Origin: Plasmodium malariae
Lineage: Eukaryota; Apicomplexa; Aconoidasida; Haemosporida; Plasmodiidae
NCBI RefSeq assembly: GCF_900090045.1
Contig: NC_041786.1
Span: forward strand, 449,501 to 513,500
Reading direction: 5' to 3'
DNA length: 64,000 bases
The position numbers and the translations under genes were made by a program. Position 1 is the stretch's first letter; each line of letters begins with the position of its first letter. Positions 1 to 12,618 of the stretch are shown piece by piece. The notes under the pieces are model-generated. The model had not been told where the DNA came from. It saw only the letters and a program-made list of their open reading frames with translations, and ran no database searches.

Positions 1-2537
1 AATGTAACTTTCATATTTTATATTATTTCTTTATTTAACGCGTACTGTATTACAGTGGCAACTGTGCGTTATTCAATATAAAATTTTTACTCCAAGCAAA
101 ATTTTACAAATATTGATAAAAAAAAATTTTCACTTTTTAAATTACAATTGTCCATTAGTTTTTTCATAAATATACGTTTGTGTACTTGTATATGTTTGGG
201 AATATGTGTATATATATATATATATATATAATTCAAGAAAATATTTTTGAAATTTTTTCTTTTATGTTGTACGAGTTAACACGCTTAGTACCATATCTTC
301 ACGAATAAATTATGTTAACATATAAATAATATAATAACTGCTTTTCCTTTTAGCAATATTCTTAAACAACTTAAAATTGTGTTACATTTATTGTAGTTAT
401 ACTTTCTAATGTTTCTAGCAAACTGTAGAGCACATGAGATGTTGCACGACGTTAATTTTTATTTTTCACGAATAAATAATATATATATATATATATATAC
501 ATACGTACATACATATATACCTTTTTTCTTTTTTTTTTAGTTGTAATTACCTATGTTTTTGTTTGTAATGAATAAGAAAAAACAAAACGTACATCGCACA
601 TTATTATTTAATTTGTAAAAAAACATTTGTATACATCCATTTTATTATCCGAAGGGATAATAAAGCATGGTATTTTAGTTGAATTATGGTAAAGACAGCA
701 CAAATATGAGGTTACATTTATTTTGTTTCGCTTATGGAAAAATTTTACAACACATTTTTACACTTGTAATATATAGATAACCCTTCTCTGCTATATTTAT
801 AATTCCAAAAAAAATTTTTATTTAAATGCTAAATTTTTAATAAACCCTTAAAAGTTTCAATGTTTACCATTTAAAGAAAAACATATGTTCCCTCGGTTAA
901 GTTTTATAAAGCACAGTAATTTTCATATTAAAAAAAAAAAAAGACGCGATTATGTGTACAACTGATGACAGTTGTATAAATTCATATTGTAGCTGCATAG
1001 TCATTATGAGAACTTCTGCACTTTAGAAATTTGCTCAAATAGTCAAAAAAATAAAACAAAAGATATTCCATAAAATTCGATAGAAATATCTGGAATGGTG
1101 GAGTTTCTTGTAAAGAATTTTCTTTATTTTTGTATGGTAATATAAATAATTTTACTCATTCTTTTATTTTCGCTTTTTTATGAATCTCTCATAAAAAAAA
1201 AAAAAAAAAAGACCTAGGAAAAAATTTGATATGAACATATTTTTCTTACATGGACAGAAAATAAAATTCTCCACTTTAAGAAAAAAAAAGTATATAAATA
1301 AATAAAAAATCGTTTTCAGTCTGTTTATAATTTAAACAGAAACAAGTTATACAATACAAACTTGCGTAATATATTTTGATTAAACGCTTTATATGTTATT
1401 AAGGACGTGTAAAATTATTAAAGTGTATGGTGAAATTTCTTAATATATATTTACAATACTATGAATTACAGCACCAAAAAAAAAAAAAAAAAAAAAAGTA
1501 TATATAAATATATATATATATAAATACTTTTATAAAGGAATATGTGCAATTGTATATTTATAGACGACACAAGATAAGAAAAAATAATAACAGTTCTCAG
1601 TTAACTAATGAAGAATATTTCTTTTTTTAAAGAAGGGGAATTAGGTAAAATATTTAATCCCCCAATAGTTGCTGCAAGCTCATAAATAGGCAATAATATA
1701 AGCACATAAACAAGCATACCGGTAAAAGTGCAAACAAGCAAACGAAAAAAGAGCAAATTTGCAAAATTGTAAAAGAGTAATAACCAAGCAGAATAAAATG
1801 TAAATATGCAAGAAGCAAAAAATGAATATATGTAAGCAGCAAAAAGTGAATATATGTAAGCAGCAAAAAGTGAATATATGCAAACGCTTAAACTGGTAAA
1901 CATATACAAGAATAAATACCAAAACATAAACAAATGCACAGTTTTAACCGTCTTCAAAAGTTTTACTTTTTTTTATGCCTTGATTTTTTTTTCCTTTATT
2001 TTATTTTTTTTTTTTTTGCGTCTTTTCAATTTTAACCCTAGTTCAAATATAAATGGAATGTGTTTTTCGAATAACAAAATATGTGAAACATGGGCTTGGT
2101 TAAAACCTTACAAGTGCTTCTTCTCCGTATACGCAAAAATACCAATCAAAAAGAAAATAAACTCCTTTATGTTATACTTAAAAAAATTATGCAATATATA
2201 TATATATATATACGCATAAGTACACTTTTTTTCTCTTATTGTAATGCTAAAATGTAATGTATGCGTAGGTGTGTATTCCCCATTTTTTTTTTTTTTTTTC
2301 CTTTTTTCCTTGTTTACCTTTCCATATGTGCAATGTTGCAATATACAAAAGTGAACTTTTAAAATTATATAAATTGGATAACTAAGCATCTTCAGTATAA
2401 TTATATAACGGCAAAACATTTTATATATGTACACTTTTTGTTGTATACAAAATAGACAAAGTAAAAAATAAAAACAAATAAGCACTATTAGTGCAAACAA
2501 CATATAGGCTAATCACTCGAGGAGAACTTTGGCAAAT
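1..2537. other. AT-rich intergenic region, no gene supported
   Basis: This stretch is made of (TA)n tracts, poly-A and poly-T runs and unstructured AT-rich sequence. The longer open frames at about 1.6-2.5 kb on both strands are hydrophobic or Lys/Phe-rich artefacts of T- and A-runs and have no family resemblance. About three copies of a 24-bp unit lie near 1807-1880. The right end is the 5' flank and probable promoter of the dynactin-like gene. Confidence 0.6.
1807..1880. repeat. 24-bp tandem repeat, about 3 copies
   Basis: Near-identical units containing aagcagcaaaaagtgaat followed by atatgt are repeated head to tail, with the first copy slightly degenerate. They lie in sequence without a supported gene and look like a minisatellite made by replication slippage. 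Confidence 0.75.
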
Positions 2538-4779
2538 ATGGAAACATCAACGGAAAGGAAATTAAAAACACACAGTGATGATAGCGAGCATTTTGAGCAA
2601 AGTGATAATAGTAAGCAACATGAACAAGACAATCTATCAGTAAAACGAGAAGAATATGAATCTGAACAGCCTGAACAGCATGAACAACCTGAGCAACATG
2701 AACAACATGAACGGAACCTAAAATCGGAATACGCAAAAAACGGCTTCGAAAACAACGTGGAAAAAGAGATTCATGCTTCTTTCGGAAATACAACGACTAA
2801 TGAGAATGAAGAACGAAATAAAGGCATTACCAGGATTGTAAATGAAAAACAAAAAGAAGATAATATACCGTTAAATTCATTAGAGAATGAAAAAAATAGT
2901 AAAATTATTATTTCAAGTACATGTGACGATTATCTAGCAGATAAGAAGCTATTGTACAATGTAAAGTTAAAAAGCAAAAAAATTGAGCAAAAAAGTGGAA
3001 GTAAATTATTTGAAGTGGAAAATATATCAGACTATATAAAAAAAGAAGATATTCATATGAACAGAAGTAGAAAATTAACAAAGGAAAACTTAAAACTAAA
3101 CATGAGAGATTTTTTTTTTACCTCACAAGAAAAAGATGTTTATGAATATGTTCCAGATACATCTAGTTATACATTATGTCATAATGATCCAAATGAATTA
3201 TACAAAGATGTAGTTACGATGAATAAGCATTTTTTAGATGAAATAAATGTTAATATATATTCCTCTCCTTTAGATACGTACCTATCAAGTATGTTAACAA
3301 CAGCAGATAATTCTAAAGTTAAACAAAATAAAAATTCGTTGGAATATGGGTCCGAAATAATGAATAATAAATATGGAATAACAGACGAAAATAAAAGCCT
3401 CATTTTAGACGAAACATGCACTAATAAAGCTATATATTCTTACGAATTTTATAAAAATAAAATTTTTAAGCACTACAATAATAACGGTATTGTTGTAGAT
3501 GTTGATCCTTCGAAATTAAGGTATAACAATTCGAGTAAGTATGAGTATAACCAGAACATGCATAGCTATTTAGACGATCCTTTATCTTATTTACAAAAGT
3601 TAAAATGTGAAGTGGAGGATATTATATTATATATTAACGACATAACAAGAATGCGAAAAGAACAAACAAACCCCATAAACATAAATAATAAACTAGATGA
3701 CGAAGAGCTAGCAGAACATGAAAAAATACTTAAACAAATTTTACATAATAGGGAAGCACCCGAAATACTAATGGAACTGTTTTCTTTAAAAAACGATATA
3801 AGCAATATGTTAAATGATGATACGCTTAAAAAACTATTTAAAACGGAAAAAGACGAAAGAGTATCTATGGAAAAATATGCCACTACCTATGATTATTGTA
3901 AAGACGCTAGGATTCTTTTCGAAACATTGAAGCGTTGGCAGGATAATAATTTAAATTGGGATGATGAAGATAAGCGGAATAATGAAGATACAAAAAAAGG
4001 GGATAATCTTAGGGTTTCCAATTCCGAACAATTTGATATATATACTCTTACAAATGCGCAGGAAAAAGATGTTCAGGTAACGGATTTATTAATGCTAGAA
4101 AGAAAAATTTCAAATATTGAAAAGGTTTTAGGTATTGATAAAATATCTATGCTTCCATATGATGATCTTAACCATGCTATTTTAGATTTATATAATAAAC
4201 TAAGTTTGTTAGATTCAAATAAATTAGAGAGCGTAAAAAAAAAGATGCAAAATCTTCAGTCCGAATTTCTAAACCTAAAAAAATTTAAAAAAGATCTCCT
4301 GAACATATCAAAAGAACGAGGAAATTATGAAGAATCAATTGATGAACTTTTTAAGATCTTAGATATATGGAAAAAAACCCATCACATAATTCCTAATATT
4401 TTAACCAGACTTCATCAATTGAAAAAAATACATGATAACGCACAATCGTTCTCCTCAAGGATAGAAGGTATGATGAACAATTGCACAAGTGTGGGCATAT
4501 GTGTGTAATACGCGTACACATAAATCTATGCATGCGCTGAGCATACACGTAAATCTACCCGTGCAACACTCATAGATGCTTTTTTTTTTTTTTTTCTTTT
4601 TCCTTCGTCCTTCCATATTCCCAGATTTAGAAAAGCAACAAGCGAAGCTAGACGAGACACTGAATTTGGCAGAGAAAAATATTAAATTACTGAACTGTAA
4701 AATTGATGAAAATGTTAATTTGCTTCAAGACACATTAAAAAAAATACAATCAGAAGTTTCCCCTTCAAATAATAATTAA
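2538..4779 (+). CDS. Dynactin subunit 2 (dynamitin)-like protein, two exons
   Basis: Predicted exons are 2538-4467 and 4625-4779, giving about 694 aa. The ATG at 2538 is preferred; the frame is open a little further upstream without an ATG. The intron runs from gtatga at 4468 to a T-rich tract ending in ccag at 4624, and the join is in phase. Dynamitin is the dynactin subunit that links the p150 arm to the Arp filament, so a role in dynein-driven transport or spindle function is expected. The evidence is an N-terminal acidic, Gln/His/Glu-repetitive segment, a DVYEYVPD segment like the DVYET motif of dynamitins near residue 200, and a long C-terminal coiled coil. That coiled coil includes LERKISNIEKVLG and RLHQLKKIHDNAQSF, matching the conserved C-terminal helices of the family. 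Exon 2 supplies the last helix. Similarity was judged by eye. Confidence 0.72.
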
Positions 4780-6310
4780 GTTTCTGAATATTAATTGTTC
4801 ATAAAATTTTCATCCTTTCCATTTTGTTCATAATAATTAACGAAACAAAAAAAAAAAAGAGGGAAAAAAAAAATTCTTTCTTTTTTCTTGCGCATATACT
4901 ATAATTTTTCTAATCAGTTTTTCTTCCTAATTTGGTTTAGGCTTTGTTATTAACTTCTCATTTATATGTAGTTTGCAAAAATAAAAACAGAAAAAAAAAA
5001 AAAAATTTTAGAACTTTATTTCTCTTATAAATAAATAAATATATATATACCTACGTCTGTATATTTATCTCATTTTGTTATCTCTCATTTCCATTATTCT
5101 ATTTTGTACTTAATTAAATGTGTAATTAATAGCGAGAAAACATAAATGGACAAACATACAGCTGCGAGCAAACAATATGGACGTTTATTTTATTTCTTTT
5201 TTGTGGTAATTTAAATTTACAGATTTAGTTTTGTTTCGCGCTCTTTTTCGTAATTCCTTAATTTATTATTTCCTTAATTCCTACGTTCCATTATTTTCCA
5301 ATTCTTTTTCTTTTTCTTTTAGTATCCCCTTCTATAATTTCATCATTAAGTTTAAAAATATAAGGGATTGTGCGGTTTTAAAATTATGAATAATTAAACG
5401 ATCATTTTTTTCTTGCTACATTTTAATATTTGTGTATCCCCATACTCATTTATTCATTCATTTATGTATTTTATATAAACAGGATAAAGCCAAACAGTAA
5501 AACACTTCACATTATTATCAGAACAAAGATAATCATTTATATATGCACATTCATGTTGATGATATATATATATTATTTTTTCTTTTTTTTTTTTTTTTAA
5601 TAATAAATTAATTTCATTATATAATATTTTTTAAATTTTGAAGTGCTTTTTCAAAATTAAATTTTTCTTAAAAAAAAAAAAAAAGCGGTTAACTTTTTTT
5701 TTTTTTTTATAATATTTTATTTTTCATTTAATATATTATTATCCCCTTTTAATGTGTTTTATTAAACCAATAGAAACTTTTTGCACTTGAACTAGATGAA
5801 AATATGTAACACATACAAGAGTTTTAATTGGGCGAAGGGAAATTGTTTTACATTTCTACACGTATACACATATGTATACATATACATATACGCGTATGTC
5901 TGTATATGTTCAAATATGTATGTATTGATTGTGCTTATTGATTCTTGTACCTTTTTAAGATGCGACGAAACGTAAAATGTTTTATACGTTGTTAAGTTAA
6001 TCCTATTTATATGTTAATATATAATAGACAGTAATTCACACAAAATAATTAGTACGTGTATAACGAGATAAAACAAAAAAAACAAAAAAATAAAATAAAT
6101 AAAATAAATTAAAATAAATAAAATAAATAAAATAAAATAAATAAAATAAAATAAATAAAATAAAATAAATAATAAATTTCAAAGCAGAAGTAAATTAAGG
6201 CAAAAACTATACAAAACGGACAAAACGCAAAATATTATACATGAAATGTAAGTATAATATAACGCGGAAAATACAAATATACAAAAAAAAGGAAAAGAAA
6301 AATTCATGCA
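4780..6310. other. Intergenic region, AT-rich
   Basis: Nothing gene-like is seen. The sequence holds poly-A/T runs (near 4980-5000, 5580-5600 and 5670-5710) and a degenerate array of AAATAAAAT-type units at about 6070-6170. It contains the 3' flank of the dynactin-like gene and the presumed promoter and 5' UTR of SPC25. Confidence 0.6.
6070..6175. repeat. Simple repeat of AAATA/AAAATA units
   Basis: About 100 bp of purine-rich 4-5 bp units (aaataaaataaa) sits about 140 bp before the SPC25 start codon. It is low-complexity sequence of the type that often flanks Plasmodium genes. Confidence 0.7.
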
Positions 6311-7992
6311 ATGGAGGACGTACTAGATAATAACAAAATAAAAGAGTCTCTTCAACAACAAATAAATCAGATAGTTGAGGACAATGAAAAGCAGTACAAT
6401 GAATTAATATCATACATTGAAAACGAAAAAAGTAAGATTCAATGATCATACAGTGAATATGCCGAAATACAAGGAATGCACTTGAACTTCCTTTTTAATT
6501 ACAGTGTACGAAAATATAGCTTTTTTTTAATTTACTTTTTTCTTTTTTTTCAAAGAGCAAATAGAAATTCTGAAAAATAAAACAAAGGAAAAAAAAATAT
6601 CAATTAATAGGATAACTCACGGTATTCTTGAAATTAGCTGACCAAAATGAAAACTTCATATGAGTATGTATATTAACAATTCATTTTATTTTTATTTTTT
6701 TTTTTTTATAATTTTTTTTTTATCTAAAAGAAAGGTTTATTAATATATATACATATATAAGTATGTTTTTCTTTTTTTTTTAATATATATTATGCTTATT
6801 ATTTTTTTAAGAGATCGAAGCCAATACCGTTTTGGTAACTGAGCTGAAGGAGAGTGTCATGGTAAGAAGTCTACATAATTATGTCTTTCGAACCGTTTTA
6901 CCTCTAACCATTTTTCCCTTCACCATTTTGCACATAGGAGGAGGAGAAAAAATTAGACGAATTTCCCAAATTAATTGACGAAATTAATGAAAGACTTAAC
7001 TTAATTTTGAAAAACTTTGATTCATCTAAATTAGGTACTTCTTTTTATTTACGATCCCATGAGCTTTTTTTGTCCATTTGCATTACCTACATACGCCATT
7101 TTGCTTTTCTTATGCTTCTTACTTTTTATATACTTCTTACATTTCATATACTTCTTACATTTCATATACTTCTTACATTTCACATACTTCTTACATTTCA
7201 TATACTTCTTACATTTCACATGCTTCTTACATTTCATATGCCTCTTACATTTCATATGCTTCTTACATTTCGTATGCTTCTTACGTTTCATGTGCTTTAT
7301 ACTTTTCCTTTTCCCCTTTAAATTTTGCTATAACAGAATATAACACCGTGAAATTACATAAGGACTATATTGAGAGTGAATGGAAGAAAAAACTAGAGAC
7401 TTTATATAACCTTTTAGGATTTGAGATAATACTTCAAGGTTTTTCTAATGCTTAAGCTTTTTCTAATATACCGCTCGTCCGTTAATTTTTTAGTTCATAT
7501 TGTATAACCACCTGTTCCTTTTGTAAGACATTTTTCTGTGTAATTGTCTGGAAATATGTGTGCCTTTTTTTTTATTATTATTACTATTTTATTATTACTA
7601 TTGTTTTTTTTTTTTTTTTTTTTCCCTTTGTCGTAAATGTTAAAATTGAAGCAGATGATAAAATTGTAATCGAATTTTATAACATCCAAATGTCTGACCC
7701 GCAAAAGAAGTATCGAGCTACTGTCACTTTGCACAATGGAACGTACGAAGGTCAGGCAGAAATCTTTAATCGGTGCAAATGTATGCAAGTATACATATAG
7801 TTTGCACATATTTGTATGTGAATACATGGACATATTCACACTATGTACATTCAAACAAACAATTTTTTTGCAGCTATTGAAACGGCACCTCGCTTAAACA
7901 AATTCGAAGATTACGTGAACAGTTTAAATAAGGGCATGCCCTTTACCACGTTCTGCTGTCTACTCAGAAAGTCATTTAAAGAACTGAAATGA
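6311..7992 (+). CDS. SPC25: Kinetochore protein SPC25, seven exons
   Basis: Inferred exons are 6311-6431, 6556-6621, 6812-6861, 6938-7034, 7337-7438, 7652-7750 and 7874-7992. They join in one phase to about 217 aa, close to the usual SPC25 length. SPC25 is the NDC80-complex subunit that pairs with SPC24 and anchors the complex to the inner kinetochore. The first four exons encode an acidic coiled coil. The last three encode the globular domain, with LLGFEI, IEFYNIQMSDPQKKYRATVTL and a C-terminal block ETAPRLNKFEDYVNSL ending in FTTFCCLLRKSFKEL, which resemble the RWD-type domain of human SPC25. The acceptor of exon 6 could instead be 7654, which removes one Ala. Intron 4 holds an 18-bp tandem array. 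Exon phases support every join, but no transcript was checked. Confidence 0.85.
7108..7305. repeat. 18-bp tandem array inside SPC25 intron 4, about 10 copies
   Basis: Head-to-tail copies of cttcttacatttcatata, with a few substitutions, fill most of the intron between the donor at 7035 and the acceptor ending at 7336. The array is T/C-rich on the sense strand, so it also forms an extended pyrimidine tract ahead of the acceptor. Its open frames on both strands are artefacts of the repeat. Confidence 0.9.
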
Positions 7993-9238
7993 ATTGGAGT
8001 GAACTGGAATGGACAGGAATAAACTAGAATAAATATTAATAATATGTGGAAATTTTTTTTTTTTTTTTTCTTTTTTGTTTTGCACACCACTTCAACGAGT
8101 TCTCATATATCCAAAGTGCACATTTTAGGTGTGCATTGTGTTATGTGCATTTTTTGTACGTAAAAATGTTTAATTTTTTTTTTTCTTTTTTTTTTTTTTG
8201 TAATATACGTGTTAATGATACAAAACTATATAAGTATTTAAGTAGTGACTTCTTCATTTTTCGTACGTATTTTTAAGGACACAAAGTTTAAAATAAAAAA
8301 TATACGTAAAAAGGAAACATATATTTGTAAATAAAAAAAAATTTCTCATATTTTTATTTTTATTTTATTTTTTTTTTTTCTTTTGTTACTGTTTAATATG
8401 TGCAAAAGGGAAGCTGCTACATGAATTTCCATTTTAGCCACAAGAGGGGTATATGCGATATATGTACATGTATATTTAAGTGGATATCTTCAAAATTGGA
8501 ATAATATAGAACTACTACTCGCGCATAATTTCGTGAAAATTGGGAAATGCTTTCCCTAAAATTATGGAGATAATAATTTTTAATACTGACCAAATCTTCG
8601 ATCAAAGCTAGTTGCGCAAGCACGATACGATACAGCCGTGACAAAACGTGAGTGTCCGCTTTTGCCCCAACATACACTTACGAAGAAATTAAAATAAGTT
8701 CCCATGATTTAACTGTCCACTTTGAAAGGACTGTATATTTGTTTTTCATTTTTTTTTGCTTACGCAATTTTGTTTTTTCATTTAATAAATAAACATATTC
8801 ACAAAATGGAGACAATAAAAATCTTCGTCAATAATAATAATAAAAAAAAAAAAAAATTAAATTAAATTAAATTAATAAAGCTTAAATAAATTAAAAGTAA
8901 ATAAAAAACTAAAGGGATATAAAATAATTTTATCCTTTTTTATTTAAAAAAGGGTAAAAGGCTATGTTTCTATTTATGTCATGACAGAGTTATGTTCATC
9001 CGTCATGGGTATATAAGGCGTGGTTCAAAACATCAACAGCGTATGGTGAAAAAAAAAAAATGGAAGCAGCAGCAATGTGCAGTGATATACACACATATAT
9101 ACATACATATATATATATATGTATATGCGTTCCTCCCCCCCCTCCCTTGCTTCTCAATCGTTCCCATCATTGTTAAACATACACAAGATTCATGAAAAAT
9201 GCCAAAGGGTAAGAAGCGGTATACAATTCATTATATGG
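7993..9238. other. Intergenic region between convergent genes, with one uncertain minus-strand frame
   Basis: The flanking genes converge on this interval. It contains poly-T runs, an A/T-rich minisatellite-like patch near 8850-8900 and a (TA)n tract near 9100. The stretch 8414-8680 is less AT-rich than its surroundings and is listed separately as a candidate exon. Confidence 0.5.
8414..8677 (-). CDS. Candidate unassigned minus-strand coding exon
   Basis: A reading frame of about 86 codons on the minus strand is not low-complexity and contains a balanced stretch with Leu, Glu, Arg and Val (for example RIVLAQLALIEDLVSI). Its composition differs from the surrounding T-runs. It has no ATG at the beginning, ends in an in-frame TAG at 8414-8416, and I see no partner exons with clear splice signals. 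It could be a terminal exon of a small spliced gene, part of a non-coding RNA, or chance. I recognise no family. Confidence 0.22.
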
Positions 9239-10438
9239 TTAAAGATTTGTAGGATGCATAAAAAAAGGGACTTCCTTAAGAGAACTTTTTATTTCCAACC
9301 CATATGATGGTGACAAAAGGGAATGGATAAAATTGGAATTTTCATAAGTAAGGAAAATATGATTTGGTGCATCAACAAACTTGTATATTGAATCGAAGGA
9401 TAACTTTTGATAACATGTATTTGCCATATTTGTTGTACTTGTTATATTTCGTTTACTAGTTAGATCTTCATAATAATGAAAAAATGTTTTAAACTGCCTC
9501 TTATCACACCACCTCCACATATTTAAATAAGAACTAGGAATATTATAAAATTCTCTTTTCTTTTTTTCTTTTATTATAGAATATATAAATGATTCATCTG
9601 ATAAAATTTTATTTTTTACATAGTATTCTTCCTCTTCTTTTATGGATCTGTCTACATGATCACTAACAACACATGGATATAAAATTACATTATCGTGAAA
9701 ACCACAATATTTTTTATTATTTACATAATACCTTGAATTATAATTCCTCTTCAACATATTTAAATATTTCAATTTTTCACTTTCTCTCAAATTATACGTT
9801 TCTGTAATTACGTTTTCATAATATAAACAAGTTGAAGGGTATTTATATCTTAAATCAAATAGAAAAATTGAATTGTTCGAATTTAAACAAGTTAATGAAA
9901 TACCAGTTAAGCTAAAATCTTTAAAAGAGTTGTCACTATTATAATATTTCTTCTCATTTTCATAATCTATTAAATTATAATTTACATAGGATACATAATT
10001 TGCTACTCTTCTATCATCAATTAATATATTCTTTTTACTTAAAACTATGTTTGTATTTGTATCAAAACAATTTATTTTTTGTAAATTCTCCATTACTTTC
10101 TTATTACTTTCGATCTCACCTCTTTCTAAGTCTACTCTATAGCATATTGCCTTACTTAAACCAACACAACATTTGTTCTTATCAGTTTTTACAATGTTCT
10201 TTATCTTTGTTTCTTCCTTCTCTTTGCATGTATTCAGGGCGATAACTCCCGTCAGTGGTAGTTCCCCTTCATCTGTAAAATGAAAAAGAGATCATTAAAA
10301 ATATGGATATTCCACGAGATATAGGGGCATTTACGAAACATAAATCATTCAAGTTGTTTAGACGATTTCGGTGCGGACACACGAAAACAGGCATAAACCA
10401 AATGTACGCGTTGCAGAGGGGGATGCAATCAAGAGTAT

Positions 10439-10484
<46 letters not shown>

Positions 10485-12618
10485 GTGTTCGCATGTATTC
10501 CTATTTGTTCCTATATATGCATGAGCATCGATATAGTTGAATCTGCACACTCACTCACTTAAAGGGGGGGTTCGCATAACCCCCAATTTGCTCTCTATTT
10601 TTTTTGGTACCTTTTAGAGAAAAGAAGTACAAGGAGGAGCTGTCGGCTAACAAAAATTTGTCACTTGTTAGGTTAACCGAATCCGTCGCCATAATATGTT
10701 TGCTGCCACTGAGAGATAACTTCGATTTAAGTAAAATATTTGGAACTAACGAATTTAGATCATCAATTTTCCACAGATTAACATAACCAAACTTGTCTAA
10801 TGATATAAAAGAAGTAAAGGAAGGATACAAATTACTATGTTTATTTTCAATTAATTTTACTATTCCCCCATTATTTGAATGATCCGATATATGATGAAAG
10901 TAATTTTCATGCACATAATTACTTTTCAAATTCCACCTTCTTTGTACATGTTTTTTTAACTTCACTTTATACTCAAAAGAACATATTTTATTTCCATAAG
11001 GAAATACATCATTAAAAAATGTACTCGGTCTTTTAAAATCATACTTAAAACTCTCATCAGATATACAAAAATGAACCTTCTCTCTATTATATTTGCTTAA
11101 ATATATTCTTGTAAATTCATATAAGCTAAATAGATTTCTAATGTTAATAATATTATTTGTAAAAAGAACGTTATTTTGTACTGATTTATTAGGTATGAGA
11201 CTAGCCTTTTCATAAGAGTTCCTTTGCTCTCCCTCTCTAACCATTCTTTCCATCATTCCGTAGCAATCATGGTTTTCTTCTTTCCCTGCTATATACGATC
11301 CCTTTGTAAGCTTATCTGAAGCATGCAGCTTATCCAAATTATTACTATGATTATCATTATTGTTTTTTTTAATATCATTATTAACATAATTATTTATTTC
11401 ACCACTGTTTTTATTTCCGCTGTTTCCATTCTGCGCATTACTTAATACCCAATGTTCCTCTCTGGAATGCTTCCTTTCCTCAAACACTTCATTTGTGTTA
11501 TGAACCCATACTCCCCTTCCATTCAACAGTTCCCTCTTATGGTCATATAATTTTTCGTAACTTCTCATTTTATAATTCACACTTTTTAAAATTTTAAACT
11601 GGTATTCCTTGTTCTCTTTTAGGAAAAGCATAATGTCTTTAATATTTTGTTTGAACGGATTTATATGAACGTTAATATAAAAAAAATTGTTAAAAATATC
11701 GTATGAGCATTTACATAATGGCATCAATTTATATAGTTCATTATAATTTAAAAACTCACTAAGTATTAAGAAATATAAGAAATTATTTAAAATGGAAATT
11801 AAAGGGTTATTGAAATTGTAATCTGTGGTATAATCATCATTACTTTGGATATAATTACCACAATAATTGCCGTTAATTTTTTTATTGCTACTACTGTTGT
11901 TAGTATTTATCGTATTTTTAATACTATTATATGAGGTAGTTAGACTATTTCTTTTCCTCTTTTTTTTCATATATTTTGGGGTCACAGAGTTTAAAGAAGC
12001 ATACATACGAAAACTTAACTTATTCCAGTTTGTGTAATAATTTGTATAATTATATTTATTAAAAGGCACCATAAAATAAACAAACGAATTTTTATCAAAT
12101 AGTGATTCCATAATATAATTAGTTTTGTACCCTTCATACATCGAATAATAGGAGTTATCATCATTTGAAATGCATTCCATGGAACTTGAATAATCTTCTT
12201 CATCATCTTCTTCTTCTTCATACTCTTCTTTCCCTCCCGACTCCTCCTCTTTTTCTTCATTTACTTCGTTAACTTTATTTACCCCGTTAACTTCATTCAC
12301 CTCATTTCTTGATGCAGCAACGACATCTTTCTTTTGGTTGTCCCTCCCTCTTATAATATCCTCCCTATGAGTTCTATCACGATGGCTATTTGCCTCAGTA
12401 TGCTTACTGATCCCTCGACTCTTGTCGTTCCCACAATTTTCATCATTAATCTTAACAATATCTTTATTAAAATAATTATTCATGTTATTCAAATTACATG
12501 TTTCCTTGTGTACTTCCTCCATTGACTTACCTTGGTCACTCTCCTTAGTGTCGTACTCATAATATTTACTGAAGTCTTCATTCTTCTTAATAATCTCGTC
12601 CACCTTAAACGTGTCCAT
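9239..12618 (-). CDS. F-box-like protein with a C-terminal propeller-like region, two exons
   Basis: Exon 1 is 12618-10611 and exon 2 is 10272-9239, read on the minus strand. The donor follows ctaaaag and the acceptor is ttttacag; the join is in phase and gives about 1013 aa. Residues 1-260 are Asn/Glu-rich and disordered, with an acidic run at about 120-145. Residues of about 271-325 (LISILNNFLYFLILSEFL, then ELYKLMPLCKCSYDIFNN) have the spacing of an F-box, with a helix, a Leu/Phe pair and a Cys-x-Cys turn. Further on, segments such as FGYVNLWKIDDL and KFLLADSSSLYFFSLKG look like beta-propeller blades, and the pattern continues into exon 2. If right, it would be a substrate receptor of an SCF-type ubiquitin ligase. 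The call rests on pattern only and could be wrong. Confidence 0.55.
10440..10476. repeat. (TA)n tract inside the intron of the F-box-like gene
   Basis: A pure TA dinucleotide run of nearly 40 bp lies within the intron at 10273-10610. It explains several spurious Ile/Tyr-rich open frames on both strands. Confidence 0.9.

Noticed and set aside
1601..2503. Several hydrophobic or Lys/Phe-rich open frames on both strands
   Set aside because: They overlap each other, follow the 24-bp repeat and A/T runs, and have no ordered sequence or splice partners.
7007..7455. Long repetitive frames with HILLTF, YISYTS or KCKKHM units
   Set aside because: They are the translations of the 18-bp intronic array of SPC25 in different frames.
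8560..8680. Possible small nuclear or nucleolar RNA in a less AT-rich patch
   Set aside because: I looked for U1, U2, U4, U5 and U6, SRP, RNase P and C/D box signatures and found no matching combination of boxes.
10269..10562. Open frames on both strands across the (TA)n tract
   Set aside because: They lie within the intron of the F-box-like gene and consist largely of TA-derived Ile/Tyr.
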